Source: a virus. From it: 39,200 nucleotides of DNA. Both the position numbers and the translations under genes were made by a program. Positions 30,216 to 37,891 of the stretch are shown piece after piece. Under the pieces are notes generated by a model. That model searched no databases, was not told the origin of the DNA, and saw nothing but the letters and a program-made list of their open reading frames with translations. Within the stretch, counting starts at the first letter, position 1. Each line of letters opens with the position of its first letter. The stretch covers positions 1-39,200 of the IMG/VR virus record IMGVR_UViG_3300042301_001300. One strand, 5' to 3'.

Positions 30216-30350
30216 TATAGTTACAAACGATACCTTAAACGGTAGGAACCTGTACGGGAATCCCCCGCACCGTACGGCGACATGGGGTGACCAATCAACC
30301 GCAGCCACCACGTACCTCGGACATGGTGTGGGCAGAAACGAGAGTGCCAT
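30216..30350 (+). promoter_or_regulatory. Promoter and structured leader of the scaffold-capsid operon
   Basis: TATAGT at 30216-30221 is followed by about 125 untranslated bases. Two clear hairpins are seen: GTACGG (30253-30258) / CCGTAC (30271-30276) with a GGG/CCC inner pairing, and CACCA (30306-30310) / TGGTG (30324-30328). Most genes here have no gap at all, so this long folded leader before the most abundant virion proteins is probably regulatory. Confidence 0.5.
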
Positions 30351-30800
30351 ATGTCAGATATTGACAACTACGACAACGAAGACCAAATGGAATCAAACCA
30401 AAACCCTGTTAGGGCAAGGATGAAACAATTGGAGAAAGAAACCGCCGACCTACGCAAGTTGGTAGCGGAATCTGAAGTAGCAAAACGAGAACTAGCGTTC
30501 GTGAAAGCAGGCATCGACCTCACTGCACCAGCGTCAAAGTACTTTGTTAAAGGCTACGACGGAGAACTTTCCCCAGATGCCATTAGGGAAGCCGCTGTTG
30601 AGGCGCAACTGATTAGTCCCCCAGATTCCACACCATCCAGAGAAGAAGCAAACGCTTGGCAACGAACCGCAAAAGTCGCGGCAGGAACCCAAACAACGCA
30701 ACCACCTGTTGACTGGACTCGAAGGCTGAACGACGCACGAAGCCCTCAAGAAGTAGATTCAATCCTGGCAGAAGCACGAATAGCACTACAAAATTCGTAA
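30351..30800 (+). CDS. Capsid scaffolding protein
   Basis: A 149-residue acidic, helical protein located directly before the capsid gene. The N-terminus has an acidic patch and a coiled coil (MKQLEKETADLRKLVAESEV); the middle has LAFVKAGIDLTAPASKYFVK; the C-terminus is a charged helix (SPQEVDSILAEARIALQ). Length, coiled coil and position are those of phage scaffolds that guide prohead assembly and are then removed. No protease gene is recognised nearby. Confidence 0.78.
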   Translation: MSDIDNYDNEDQMESNQNPVRARMKQLEKETADLRKLVAESEVAKRELAFVKAGIDLTAPASKYFVKGYDGELSPDAIREAAVEAQLISPPDSTPSREEANAWQRTAKVAAGTQTTQPPVDWTRRLNDARSPQEVDSILAEARIALQNS

Positions 30801-30827
30801 CAACTTCTACACAAAGGAAAAATAATC

Positions 30828-31796
30828 ATGGCAGGCGAAACCCAACTCTCGTCGTTGTCCGTAGACCAGGTAGCATTTGACCGTCTCGCATATTTTGCGT
30901 TGCGTTCAGAACTCTTGTTCGACCAGGCAGCAGACGTACAACCAGTACAGCAAGCAATGCCAGGAACTGGCGTCACATTCACAATTTTCAGCGACATTGC
31001 AGCAGCAACGTCAACACTGAACGAAGTGACCGACGTTACTCCTACAGCATTGTCCGACAGCCAAGTAACCGTAACTCTTAACGAATACGGTAACGCAGTT
31101 GTCACCACAGCCAAGTTGCGCGGAACAGCGTTCTTGGATGTTGACTCAGCAGCAGCAAACATCATCGGTTACAACGCAGGCGATTCAATCGACCAAGTTG
31201 TCCGTGAAGTGCTTGCAGGCGGAACCAACGTGGTATACGCAACAGGTGGTTCTTCAACACCAACGAGCCGTGTATCAGTTTCGGCTGATGACGTACTTGC
31301 CGCTGACGACGTTCGCAAGACCGTCGCACAGTTGCGTGGAGCAAACGTAGCAACCTTCAACGGTTCTTACATCGGCTTCATCCACCCAGACGTTTCATAC
31401 GACTTCCGTTCAGCAACGGACGCAGCCGCATGGCGTACCCCAGCAAACTATGTCAATCCAGAAGGTATCTACAATGGAGAAATCGGCTTGTTTGAGTCGG
31501 TACGTTTCATTGAGACACCACGTGCCAAAGTGTTCACTGACGCTTCGAACGGTACCAGCACAACTGGTGCAGTTGACGTGTATTGCACACACATCATGGG
31601 TCGTCAGGCTCTTGCTAAGGCATACTCAGCACAAGATGGTAACGGCGCAGTGCCGAAGATTGTTCGCGGTAACGTGACCGACCTTCTCATGCGTTTGCAG
31701 CCATTGGGTTGGTATTGGCTTGGTGGCTACGGTCGCTTCCGTGAGGCAAGCCTCCGTCGCATTGAGTCTTCATCCTCAATTGCAACTAACGTCTAA
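30828..31796 (+). CDS. Major capsid protein, N4-gp56 family
   Basis: A 322-residue protein with AAAGGA upstream. It has the features of N4-gp56-type HK97-fold capsids: LSSLSVDQVAFDRLAYFALR, SDIAAATSTLNEVTDVTPTA, SQVTVTLNEYGNAVVTT, and GFIHPDVSYDFRSATDAAAW. The ending WYWLGGYGRFREASLRRIES is typical of the family. It forms the icosahedral shell. A strong terminator follows. Confidence 0.9.
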   Translation: MAGETQLSSLSVDQVAFDRLAYFALRSELLFDQAADVQPVQQAMPGTGVTFTIFSDIAAATSTLNEVTDVTPTALSDSQVTVTLNEYGNAVVTTAKLRGTAFLDVDSAAANIIGYNAGDSIDQVVREVLAGGTNVVYATGGSSTPTSRVSVSADDVLAADDVRKTVAQLRGANVATFNGSYIGFIHPDVSYDFRSATDAAAWRTPANYVNPEGIYNGEIGLFESVRFIETPRAKVFTDASNGTSTTGAVDVYCTHIMGRQALAKAYSAQDGNGAVPKIVRGNVTDLLMRLQPLGWYWLGGYGRFREASLRRIESSSSIATNV

Positions 31797-31821
31797 TTAG
31801 TTTCTAGTTAGATAAGGCTTT

Positions 31822-31855
31822 AGCCCCCTGCTTCGGCGGGGGGCTTTTGCTTTTG
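31822..31855 (+). terminator. Intrinsic terminator after the capsid gene
   Basis: Ten-pair stem AGCCCCCTGC / GCGGGGGGCT (one G-U pair) with a TTCG tetraloop, followed by TTTTGCTTTT. The clearest terminator of the genome; it closes the head operon. Confidence 0.92.
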
Positions 31856-31856
31856 G

Positions 31857-31862
31857 TATAGT
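31857..31862 (+). promoter_or_regulatory. -10 box of the fibre/tail operon
   Basis: TATAGT immediately after the terminator and 20 bases before the next start codon. No good -35 is seen, because the upstream part is the terminator stem. An extended or activator-dependent promoter is possible. Confidence 0.42.
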
Positions 31863-31882
31863 ATGTTGAACGAAAGGTTCCT

Positions 31883-32251
31883 ATGTCTATTTCCAATTAT
31901 GCAGAGTTAAAAATTTTGGAGCACACGACAGGTAAAACTGCGTGGACTATGCCTACGAACGTGTATGTGAAACTGCATTTGGGTGACCCTGGTGAGGCTG
32001 CTACTTCTAATGCGGCTGTTGAGGCGACTCGTAAGGTTGCTGCGTGGGCTACTGCTGCGTCGGGTTCTATTGTGACTTCTGGAACGATTGAGTGGACTAA
32101 CGTTTCGACTACTGAAACTTATTCGCATTGGTCTTTGTGGGATGATGTTTCTGCTGGTAATGCTTTGTGGTCGGGTGCTTTGGCTACTACGGCGGCTGTG
32201 ACTGCTGGCGATACTTTTCAAATCACGTCACTTACGTTGACGCTGGACTAG
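31883..32251 (+). CDS. Tail-fibre-type virion protein
   Basis: A 122-residue protein with GAAAGG upstream. It begins MSISNYAELKILEHTTGKTA, then VKLHLGDPGEAATSNAAVEA and ends with a beta-rich part (SHWSLWDDVSAGNALWSGAL). The LHxGDPGE motif is common in a small actinophage/siphophage tail-fibre-associated family. It is the first gene of the appendage operon. Codons end largely in T, unlike the head genes upstream. Confidence 0.72.
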   Translation: MSISNYAELKILEHTTGKTAWTMPTNVYVKLHLGDPGEAATSNAAVEATRKVAAWATAASGSIVTSGTIEWTNVSTTETYSHWSLWDDVSAGNALWSGALATTAAVTAGDTFQITSLTLTLD

Positions 32252-32265
32252 GAAGGTAGCCCTTA

Positions 32266-32502
32266 GTGGCAACAGGTTTTCCTACTTCGCTTGATGCGTT
32301 GACTAATCCGCTTTCTACGGATGCGTTAACAAGTCCTTCTCACGCTGACCAGCATGCTGATGTGAATGATGCTGTTGAGGCGTTGCAGGCTAAAGTGGGT
32401 GTGACTGCTTCGGCTGTTGTAACCAGTTTGGATTATAAGGTTAATAAACCGTTGAACTCGGATGTTTTGGCGGCAATTATTTTGATGGACGTCGGGAGTT
32501 AA
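32266..32502 (+). CDS. Small tail-fibre-associated protein
   Basis: A 78-residue protein from GTG 32266 with AGGAAGG upstream. It contains the segment SHADQHADVNDAVEALQAKV followed by TSLDYKV. This occurs inside many phage tail fibres as a trimeric coiled-coil linker. Here it stands alone as a short gene, either a fibre fragment or an adaptor for the fibres encoded next. Confidence 0.72.
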   Translation: MATGFPTSLDALTNPLSTDALTSPSHADQHADVNDAVEALQAKVGVTASAVVTSLDYKVNKPLNSDVLAAIILMDVGS

Positions 32503-32504
32503 TT

Positions 32505-32840
32505 ATGGCATCGGGTGACAGAGTTGAATCTAGGTTGGGTGGTCCTGTCCAGTTGGGTACTTCGACTACAACTATTTGTACTGCGGCTTCGGGTGTCACT
32601 GAGGTTATTAAGCAGATTGTTATTTGTAACACGGATACGGTTGACCGTACTGTGACTTTGGCTATTGGTTCTGCGGCTACTGCTGCGAATCGTTTGATGT
32701 CTTCGTTGCCTATTGGTGCGAATGATGTGATGGTTTGGGATACGGCACTTGTGTTGTTGACTGGTGAGACGTTGCAGGGTTTGTCGGATACGGCTTCTAA
32801 GGTGACGGTTACTGTTGTCGGTTGGGAAAAGACCAACTAG
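32505..32840 (+). CDS. Small beta-rich virion protein
   Basis: A 111-residue protein starting 2 bases after the previous stop. Predicted all-beta (VTEVIKQIVICNTDTVDRTV, VMVWDTALVLLTGETLQGLS), similar in style to phage decoration or tail-associated proteins that bind at the adhesion apparatus. Its first residues (ASGDRVESRLGGPVQLGTS) are also of a fibre-attachment type. Exact role unknown. Confidence 0.65.
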   Translation: MASGDRVESRLGGPVQLGTSTTTICTAASGVTEVIKQIVICNTDTVDRTVTLAIGSAATAANRLMSSLPIGANDVMVWDTALVLLTGETLQGLSDTASKVTVTVVGWEKTN

Positions 32841-32842
32841 TT

Positions 32843-33511
32843 ATGGGTTTGTCTGTCGGTTTGGGTAATGTGACTCAGGTGCCTGCTGGTATTGTGTCGG
32901 CGTTTGCTGGTGTTACTGCTCCTTCTGGCTGGTTGATGTGTTACGGACAGGCTGTTTCTCGTACAGAGTATTCTGCGTTGTTCACTGCGTTGAGTACGAC
33001 TTATGGTTCGGGTGATGGTTCTACTACTTTTAATATTCCTGATATGCGTGGTCGTGCTGTTGCGGGTGTTGACAATATGGGTGGTACTGCTGCTTCACGT
33101 TTGACAAGTACGGTTCTTACTGCTTCTAATACTTTGGGTGCTACTGGTGGTACACAGACTCACACGTTGGACATAAGCCAAATACCTTCTGTTGCTTCTG
33201 CCACTCATAGGCACGATTTTAAATTTGCATTAAACGATAATTACTATCAACCATCAGGAACTGCTGGTGCCATGACTGGTTCGGGTGCGTATAGATACTC
33301 TACTGGCGCATATCAAAGTTCAAGTGCTGATGGCAGCGTCACCGATACACGCCAAGACGCAGGTGCAGAAACAATATCAAGTGGTAGTTCGGGTAGGTAT
33401 GCCACAATTGGCGATACGCAAACACCATCTGCAACTGCTGGCGGCGGCACAGCCCACTTGAACACGCAACCAACGATTGTTTTGAACTACATTATTAAGG
33501 CAACACAATGA
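32843..33511 (+). CDS. Tail-collar-domain receptor-binding protein
   Basis: A 222-residue protein from ATG 32843 (an in-frame ATG at 32822 lies inside the previous gene). It is almost entirely a collar domain: AGIVSAFAGVTAPSGWLMCY, TTFNIPDMRGRAVAGVDNMG, THRHDF with metal-type His, and LNTQPTIVLNYIIK at the end. It is a shorter paralogue of the 2171-3343 protein, which has the same ending. Codons are T-ending in the first half and A/C-ending in the variable loop, suggesting exchange of the receptor-contacting part. Confidence 0.86.
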   Translation: MGLSVGLGNVTQVPAGIVSAFAGVTAPSGWLMCYGQAVSRTEYSALFTALSTTYGSGDGSTTFNIPDMRGRAVAGVDNMGGTAASRLTSTVLTASNTLGATGGTQTHTLDISQIPSVASATHRHDFKFALNDNYYQPSGTAGAMTGSGAYRYSTGAYQSSSADGSVTDTRQDAGAETISSGSSGRYATIGDTQTPSATAGGGTAHLNTQPTIVLNYIIKATQ

Positions 33512-34137
33512 CTATTTCTGCTACTACACAAGGGCTAAAAACATGCAACAGGTGCAAAGCAGAACAACCGTTGTCAAGTTACAGCGTTAGAACTAACGGC
33601 AAATACTTATCGAAATGTCGACCATGCCTTGCAAAAGCATCAGCCAATTACCGTGCCAACAACAGAGAAAAATATCTTGCCGACAAGAGAGCAGCATATA
33701 AAAAAAGACAAGAAAAAACTTCTTGCGCAGCGACTTCTTTCAACTGGGACAATCTTTCTATTAACCAAAAAGAGGCAAGTGGATGTGGAATCTACTGCAT
33801 AACCATTAGTGATTATTTTTACATTGGTTCTTGTGTGAATTTTAATGACAGAATGTATGACCACACTCGGAAACTTGGTTACGGTAAGCACGTAAATCGT
33901 TTTATGCAAAATGTGTTTAACAAATACAAAACATTTGACGCTGAGTTAATTGAGTCATGTTCCCCATCTGAACTTGCATTTACCGAACAACGCTATATCG
34001 ACCAGTGGTTTGGTCATAAAAATTGTTTGAACCTGCGACCGAATGTAAAAACTATGCTTGGATTTAAACATAGCGAAGAAACAAAAAAGAAATTATCTGC
34101 TATTTTTAAGGGTGTAAACAGTAGGAGTCCAAAATGA
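33508..34137 (+). CDS. GIY-YIG homing endonuclease
   Basis: A 209-residue protein. Residues 1-10 are MTISATTQGL, identical to the start of the next gene. Then comes a treble-clef/zinc unit (CNRC 13-16, CRPC 37-40), basic helices (~45-70), and the GIY-YIG nuclease: GIY (94-96), YIG (105-107) and likely catalytic Glu160 (FTEQRYIDQWF). A NUMOD3-like DNA-binding motif ends it (LGFKHSEETKKKLSAIFKG). Such enzymes cut intron- or gene-less alleles and spread by repair. It overlaps both neighbours by ATGA, as though inserted at a gene start. Confidence 0.9.
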   Translation: MTISATTQGLKTCNRCKAEQPLSSYSVRTNGKYLSKCRPCLAKASANYRANNREKYLADKRAAYKKRQEKTSCAATSFNWDNLSINQKEASGCGIYCITISDYFYIGSCVNFNDRMYDHTRKLGYGKHVNRFMQNVFNKYKTFDAELIESCSPSELAFTEQRYIDQWFGHKNCLNLRPNVKTMLGFKHSEETKKKLSAIFKGVNSRSPK

Positions 34138-34790
34138 CCATCTCGGCAACAACTCAGGGACTCAGGCAGGGCGTTTGTACTTCGTCTAATAGACCTGCAA
34201 CACCGTTTGAAGGTCAAATGATTTATGAGACTGATACCGATTTGACTTACATTTATGGTGGGTCGGCTTGGCAGCAGGTGTCGGGTGGTACCGCTGTCGG
34301 TAACTCAGGGCTGGTATATGTCGCTGGCGCTAGTTTTTCGGCAGTCACAGAAATTTTGCTTGACTCTGTGTTTACTTCCACATACCGTAACTACCGTTTT
34401 ATTTTTGACTGTCGAAGTTCTGCTGGTGGTAACATATTCACATGGCAGGTGCGTTCTGCTGGCTCTACAATTTCAACTGCTACTTATCGTTATCAAACGC
34501 TTAACATAAGTGCAGGTACGGTTACTGGAGGAAATGCTTCAGGTGCAGGAAGCATGAGAATTGGCGCAAACGATACTTCTGCCTATCATGCGATGACTAT
34601 GGATATTTTTTGTCCTCAAATTGCGCAACCAACAAGAACTATTTCTGCTTTTAATCGTGACAGCGGACTTACGGTAGAAAATGTTTGGGGTTCACATACC
34701 GAATCAACATCGTATGACGGTATGAGAATTGCTGTTGCAAGCGGAACCATGACTGGTTCCTACGCTCTCTACGGATGCAGGAACTCCTGA
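34134..34790 (+). CDS. Modular tail-fibre protein, copy A
   Basis: A 218-residue protein with AGGAG before ATG 34134. N-terminal module: GVCTSSNRPATPFEGQMIYE, TDTD and GGSAWQQV, a common attachment motif of phage fibres. C-terminal ~150 residues form a beta-rich domain (NYRFIFDCRSSAGGNIFTWQ). Its first ten residues repeat those of the endonuclease gene but use a different codon at each of nine positions. It is a paralogue of the next gene in the first ~50 residues. Confidence 0.75.
   Translation: MTISATTQGLRQGVCTSSNRPATPFEGQMIYETDTDLTYIYGGSAWQQVSGGTAVGNSGLVYVAGASFSAVTEILLDSVFTSTYRNYRFIFDCRSSAGGNIFTWQVRSAGSTISTATYRYQTLNISAGTVTGGNASGAGSMRIGANDTSAYHAMTMDIFCPQIAQPTRTISAFNRDSGLTVENVWGSHTESTSYDGMRIAVASGTMTGSYALYGCRNS
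34203..34234 (+). repeat. 32-bp direct repeat, copy 1
   Basis: Thirty-two bases (starting CCGTTTGAAGGTC) inside fibre gene A recur exactly at 34868-34899 in fibre gene B, encoding PFEGQMIYETD in both. The surrounding sequence is much less similar, so this is a likely site of recombination between fibre genes. Confidence 0.85.
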
Positions 34791-35398
34791 TGCCTCTTAG
34801 TTCTGTTGTTGGTGCGCAATCGATTATTAAACCTGGTGTGTGTACGTCGTCTACTCGTCCTGCTGTGCCGTTTGAAGGTCAAATGATTTATGAGACTGAC
34901 ACGGATGTGTTGGCTATTTGGAACGGGTCGGCTTGGCGACAGTTGGCGGCTGCGGCAGCAACATCAGGTTCAGTGCTACAAGTCCAATCAACAACCGTTA
35001 CAGCACAACCAACTACCAGCACTGCTTCAATGACAGACATTACAGGAATGACTGTAACAATTACACCTAAAAGTTCAAGTAGCAAAATTTTAGTGACAGG
35101 CATGTTTAATATTGGTATGGATTCCACGGATGATATGTGGTTCAACCTTGTTCGTGGTTCAACGGCTTTGACTGGAACTGGTACGACTTGGTATCAACGA
35201 GGTAACGCTTTTAGCAACCAAACGCTTCACGTAATGCCTTTTCCAATTAACTATTTGGATAGTCCTGCAACTACTTCTGCAACCACATACAAATTACAGT
35301 GGCATCCACGGGTTGGAAGTTTGTCTCTCAATAAAAGATACCTTGATACAACGGTAGGTCTTGTTAGCACTATCACAGTTACGGAAATTGCTGGGTAG
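34790..35398 (+). CDS. Modular tail-fibre protein, copy B
   Basis: A 202-residue protein; ATG 34790 overlaps the previous stop (TGATG) and is preferred over an in-frame start 15 bases upstream. N-terminus MPLSSVVGAQSIIKPGV, then the same attachment motif as copy A (RPAVPFEGQMIYETDTD, WNGSAWRQL). The distal ~140 residues are a different beta-rich domain (SSSKILVTGMFNIGMDSTDD) with TNF-like/adhesin style strands. Together A and B look like one base with alternative tips. Confidence 0.75.
   Translation: MPLSSVVGAQSIIKPGVCTSSTRPAVPFEGQMIYETDTDVLAIWNGSAWRQLAAAAATSGSVLQVQSTTVTAQPTTSTASMTDITGMTVTITPKSSSSKILVTGMFNIGMDSTDDMWFNLVRGSTALTGTGTTWYQRGNAFSNQTLHVMPFPINYLDSPATTSATTYKLQWHPRVGSLSLNKRYLDTTVGLVSTITVTEIAG
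34868..34899 (+). repeat. 32-bp direct repeat, copy 2
   Basis: Identical to 34203-34234. The copies are 665 bases apart. Recombination between them would fuse the start of fibre gene A to the tip of gene B. Confidence 0.85.
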
Positions 35399-35401
35399 CA
35401 A

Positions 35402-36226
35402 ATGGCTACCCTCTATAACCAAACAGGATACACCTACAACCAAATAGGTGCAATCTACAACCAGGCTGCAATCGAACGCACAGCCACAGGTAGTGGTCAA
35501 GGCACACAAACAGCCACCCAAAACTTCTTTACCACCCTCACCACCACAGCCACAGGCGACGGTTTAGGCACATCCAACAACAGCATCGTCGTCGGCTTAC
35601 TACGAACAGCGTTTGGTGCAGGTGGCGCAACCACATCCGACACAGCCGAATGGAACATCAACCCTGCAAGAACCGCCACAGGCACAGGCACAGGCGACGG
35701 TACCGCTAACCGTGTAATCGTAAAACTTCGTGCAGCCACAGGTGAAGGCTTAGGAACATCCACTACACTCGGACTACATGTTGCACCACGAACTGCTACA
35801 GGCTCAGGCACAGGCACACAAACAGCCACACGTATCGTCACGGGCATCCGTACAGCGACAGGTTCGGGAACGGGAACGCAAACAGCGACAAGTATCAGGG
35901 GACTATTTAGAGCATGCACAGGTACAGGTTTAGGAACACAAACAGCCGAATGGGACAAATCCCACATCTTCCGTGTCCCAGTTACCAGCACATATCCGTT
36001 CGCTCAACGCCTCGGCACATCTGGTGCTGACCGACTGTTCTCTTTCGTACCACAAGGTATACGCCAATACAACCTGTTCAAACTTACCGATGGCTCATAC
36101 CAGATAACTGACCCTCGTATGCCTGAACGCATAGTCAAGGTGTACTACGGTGGGCATGATAACTTCTTGGATGCTACTGAAATAGCAGAACTGACAGCAG
36201 CGGGATACGGAGCGAGCATAACCTGA
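35402..36226 (+). CDS. Repeat-containing appendage protein
   Basis: A 274-residue protein. After MATLYNQTGYTYNQIGAIYN there are eight copies of a ~20-residue unit of the form R-T-A-T-G-x-G-x-G-T-Q-T-A-T. They begin near residues 26, 48, 68, 90, 110, 130, 150 and 170; the regular Gly/Thr spacing suggests a beta-solenoid or spring-like fibre. The C-terminal ~85 residues (FKLTDGSYQI, YYGGHDNFLDATEIAELTAA) form a separate domain shared with the next protein. Likely a surface appendage. Confidence 0.75.
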   Translation: MATLYNQTGYTYNQIGAIYNQAAIERTATGSGQGTQTATQNFFTTLTTTATGDGLGTSNNSIVVGLLRTAFGAGGATTSDTAEWNINPARTATGTGTGDGTANRVIVKLRAATGEGLGTSTTLGLHVAPRTATGSGTGTQTATRIVTGIRTATGSGTGTQTATSIRGLFRACTGTGLGTQTAEWDKSHIFRVPVTSTYPFAQRLGTSGADRLFSFVPQGIRQYNLFKLTDGSYQITDPRMPERIVKVYYGGHDNFLDATEIAELTAAGYGASIT

Positions 36227-36522
36227 TGGCAACTTTTAGACCACCAACCGATGACTTTGTTGTACCAGTAATCATTTCCAGTGTTTACAATCAGGGACAA
36301 CTTTCTAAAGAGGAACGGATGGCTAACCGTTTAGGTAATCGAATCACACCATCTGCCAGGGGTCGTAACATATATCTTTTAACAGATGGGTCATACACAG
36401 ATAACCAGCCTTCAACGTTTGCTGTTATATCCAAAACCTATTACGGTGGGCATGACATTGAGATTGATGCCACCGAGGTAGCATCGTTAACAGCCGCAGG
36501 ATACGGAGCATACATTTCGTGA
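36226..36522 (+). CDS. Small appendage protein sharing the C-terminal domain of its neighbour
   Basis: A 98-residue protein coupled by TGATG. It lacks the repeats but has the same end domain: RLGNRITPSARG, IYLLTDGSYTDN, TYYGGHDIEIDATEVASLTA, AGYGAYIS. It probably arose by duplication of that domain; it may bind the same virion partner. Its stop overlaps the next start (GTGA). Confidence 0.7.
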   Translation: MATFRPPTDDFVVPVIISSVYNQGQLSKEERMANRLGNRITPSARGRNIYLLTDGSYTDNQPSTFAVISKTYYGGHDIEIDATEVASLTAAGYGAYIS

Positions 36523-36794
36523 AACATCAAGAAACACATCCCGACCTAGATGTCGAAGGATGCTTTGGATGTCGTGTTGCAGGGGTTCGTATGGGTGTCA
36601 ACACCACTACCAGTCGTGGGAGTAAGGTGGCAGAAATCAATACAACAGAACGTAACTGGAACAAAGATATGCCAGCATACAAACGTCTTCGTGCGGATGG
36701 TTTACAACCGAAGAAGATTGATGGTGCTGCCAACGTAGAGAAAAGAGCGCAAGAAGGATGGCAAGTGGAAACAGGGATACTTCCAACTATCTGA
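36519..36794 (+). CDS. Actinophage-type small protein with CFGC motif
   Basis: A 91-residue protein from GTG 36519. Motifs: ETHPDLDVEGCFGCRVAGV (two Cys that may bind metal) and NKDMPAYKRLRADGLQPKKI. It resembles short proteins found near tail genes of actinophages. Function unknown. Overlaps the glycosyltransferase gene by 37 bases. Confidence 0.7.
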   Translation: MKHQETHPDLDVEGCFGCRVAGVRMGVNTTTSRGSKVAEINTTERNWNKDMPAYKRLRADGLQPKKIDGAANVEKRAQEGWQVETGILPTI

Positions 36795-37891
36795 ACCTTG
36801 TTGGTGTCAACATCGAAAAAGTGGGTTACGGCAAAATGGTTGTCGGACTGCGTAATGCGTTATCGGAAAAGGTAACACTTGTTGAAGATGCTGAACATGT
36901 TGTTTTTGCTTTAAGACCTAACTTGATTAAAGGTTGGCAGCGTACGCAGGTGCCGCATTTGTTGACTATGTGGGAAACGAATTGGTTGCCACCAGAGTTC
37001 TCTGACTATCTACAAAACTTTAGTAAGGTCATTGTTCCTTCGTTGCATAACTGGGAACTGTTCTCACAATTCCATGATGATGTGCATATGATTCCGTTAG
37101 GTGTTGACCGTGGTATGTGGTTCCCTTCGGAAGATAAACCTGATGGCAAGTTCCGTATCATGTGCGGGGGTTCGGAATGGTATCGCAAAGGTATGGATGT
37201 GGTGTTAGAGGTGTTTAACAAGTTGCAGTTACCTGACGCAGAGTTACATATCAAAATTGTTCCGCCGCATCTGTTCGCACCGAAAGATTTGGAGTATCCG
37301 AATGTGGTGGTGCATCGTGACTGGTTGACTGTGGAGCAGGAACGTGATTTGGTTCGCTCTATGCACGGGTTTATATCTGTTTCACGTGGCGAAGGGTTTG
37401 GGTTAATGCCGTTACAAGCAATCTCTGCTGGTGTCCCAACGATTCTTTCTGATGCTCATGGTCATCGAGAGTTCTCCAACCTTGCCACCCATCGGATACC
37501 TACTACTAGTGTTCCTACTGCTAAAGGTGTTTGGCAGGACATGGGTGATTGGGATGAACCTGACCCTGAAGCACTCGCTGAAGCCATCAAAGATTTGTAT
37601 GCGAACCGTGACAAGTATCGTCGTCAGGCAAACCTGACAGCCCCACAAACAGCGGCGTTCAACTGGGGTACAGCCGCCGACCAGTTACTACAAATTGTTA
37701 AACCATCTGGGAAACAGGTACCAGATGATTGGATGCCATTGGAACCTACATGTGAGATACAGGTGTCACGGCGTGTTCACGCCACCATTGGTGGTCATAC
37801 TGTGAAGATGGTTCCAGGGGAAATGTATACTGTAGTGTTGAATGTGCGCGATACTTTGCGTGAATCAGGATACTTATTGGAGACACTATGA
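36758..37891 (+). CDS. GT-B family (GT4-like) glycosyltransferase
   Basis: A 377-residue protein. N-terminal Rossmann half: LVGVNIEKVGYGKMVVGLRN, then VIVPSLHNWELF and MIPLGVDRGMW. C-terminal half: IMCGGSEWYRKGMDVVLEVF and VSRGEGFGLMPLQAISAGVP (~208-227), the nucleotide-sugar-binding motif. Where most GT4 enzymes have E-x7-E, here the second Glu is Gln220 after Glu212, which may alter catalysis. The last ~65 residues are an additional beta domain. Placed among fibre genes, it might decorate virion proteins or host surface glycans. ATG 36758 is the chosen start; its ribosome binding site is poor. Confidence 0.85.
   Translation: MASGNRDTSNYLNLVGVNIEKVGYGKMVVGLRNALSEKVTLVEDAEHVVFALRPNLIKGWQRTQVPHLLTMWETNWLPPEFSDYLQNFSKVIVPSLHNWELFSQFHDDVHMIPLGVDRGMWFPSEDKPDGKFRIMCGGSEWYRKGMDVVLEVFNKLQLPDAELHIKIVPPHLFAPKDLEYPNVVVHRDWLTVEQERDLVRSMHGFISVSRGEGFGLMPLQAISAGVPTILSDAHGHREFSNLATHRIPTTSVPTAKGVWQDMGDWDEPDPEALAEAIKDLYANRDKYRRQANLTAPQTAAFNWGTAADQLLQIVKPSGKQVPDDWMPLEPTCEIQVSRRVHATIGGHTVKMVPGEMYTVVLNVRDTLRESGYLLETL

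Noticed and set aside
35497-35991. 164-codon open frame on the minus strand under the repeat gene
   Set aside because: It is an artefact of the repetitive GC-rich codons of the plus-strand repeat protein (Val/Pro-rich mirror) and has no ribosome binding site.
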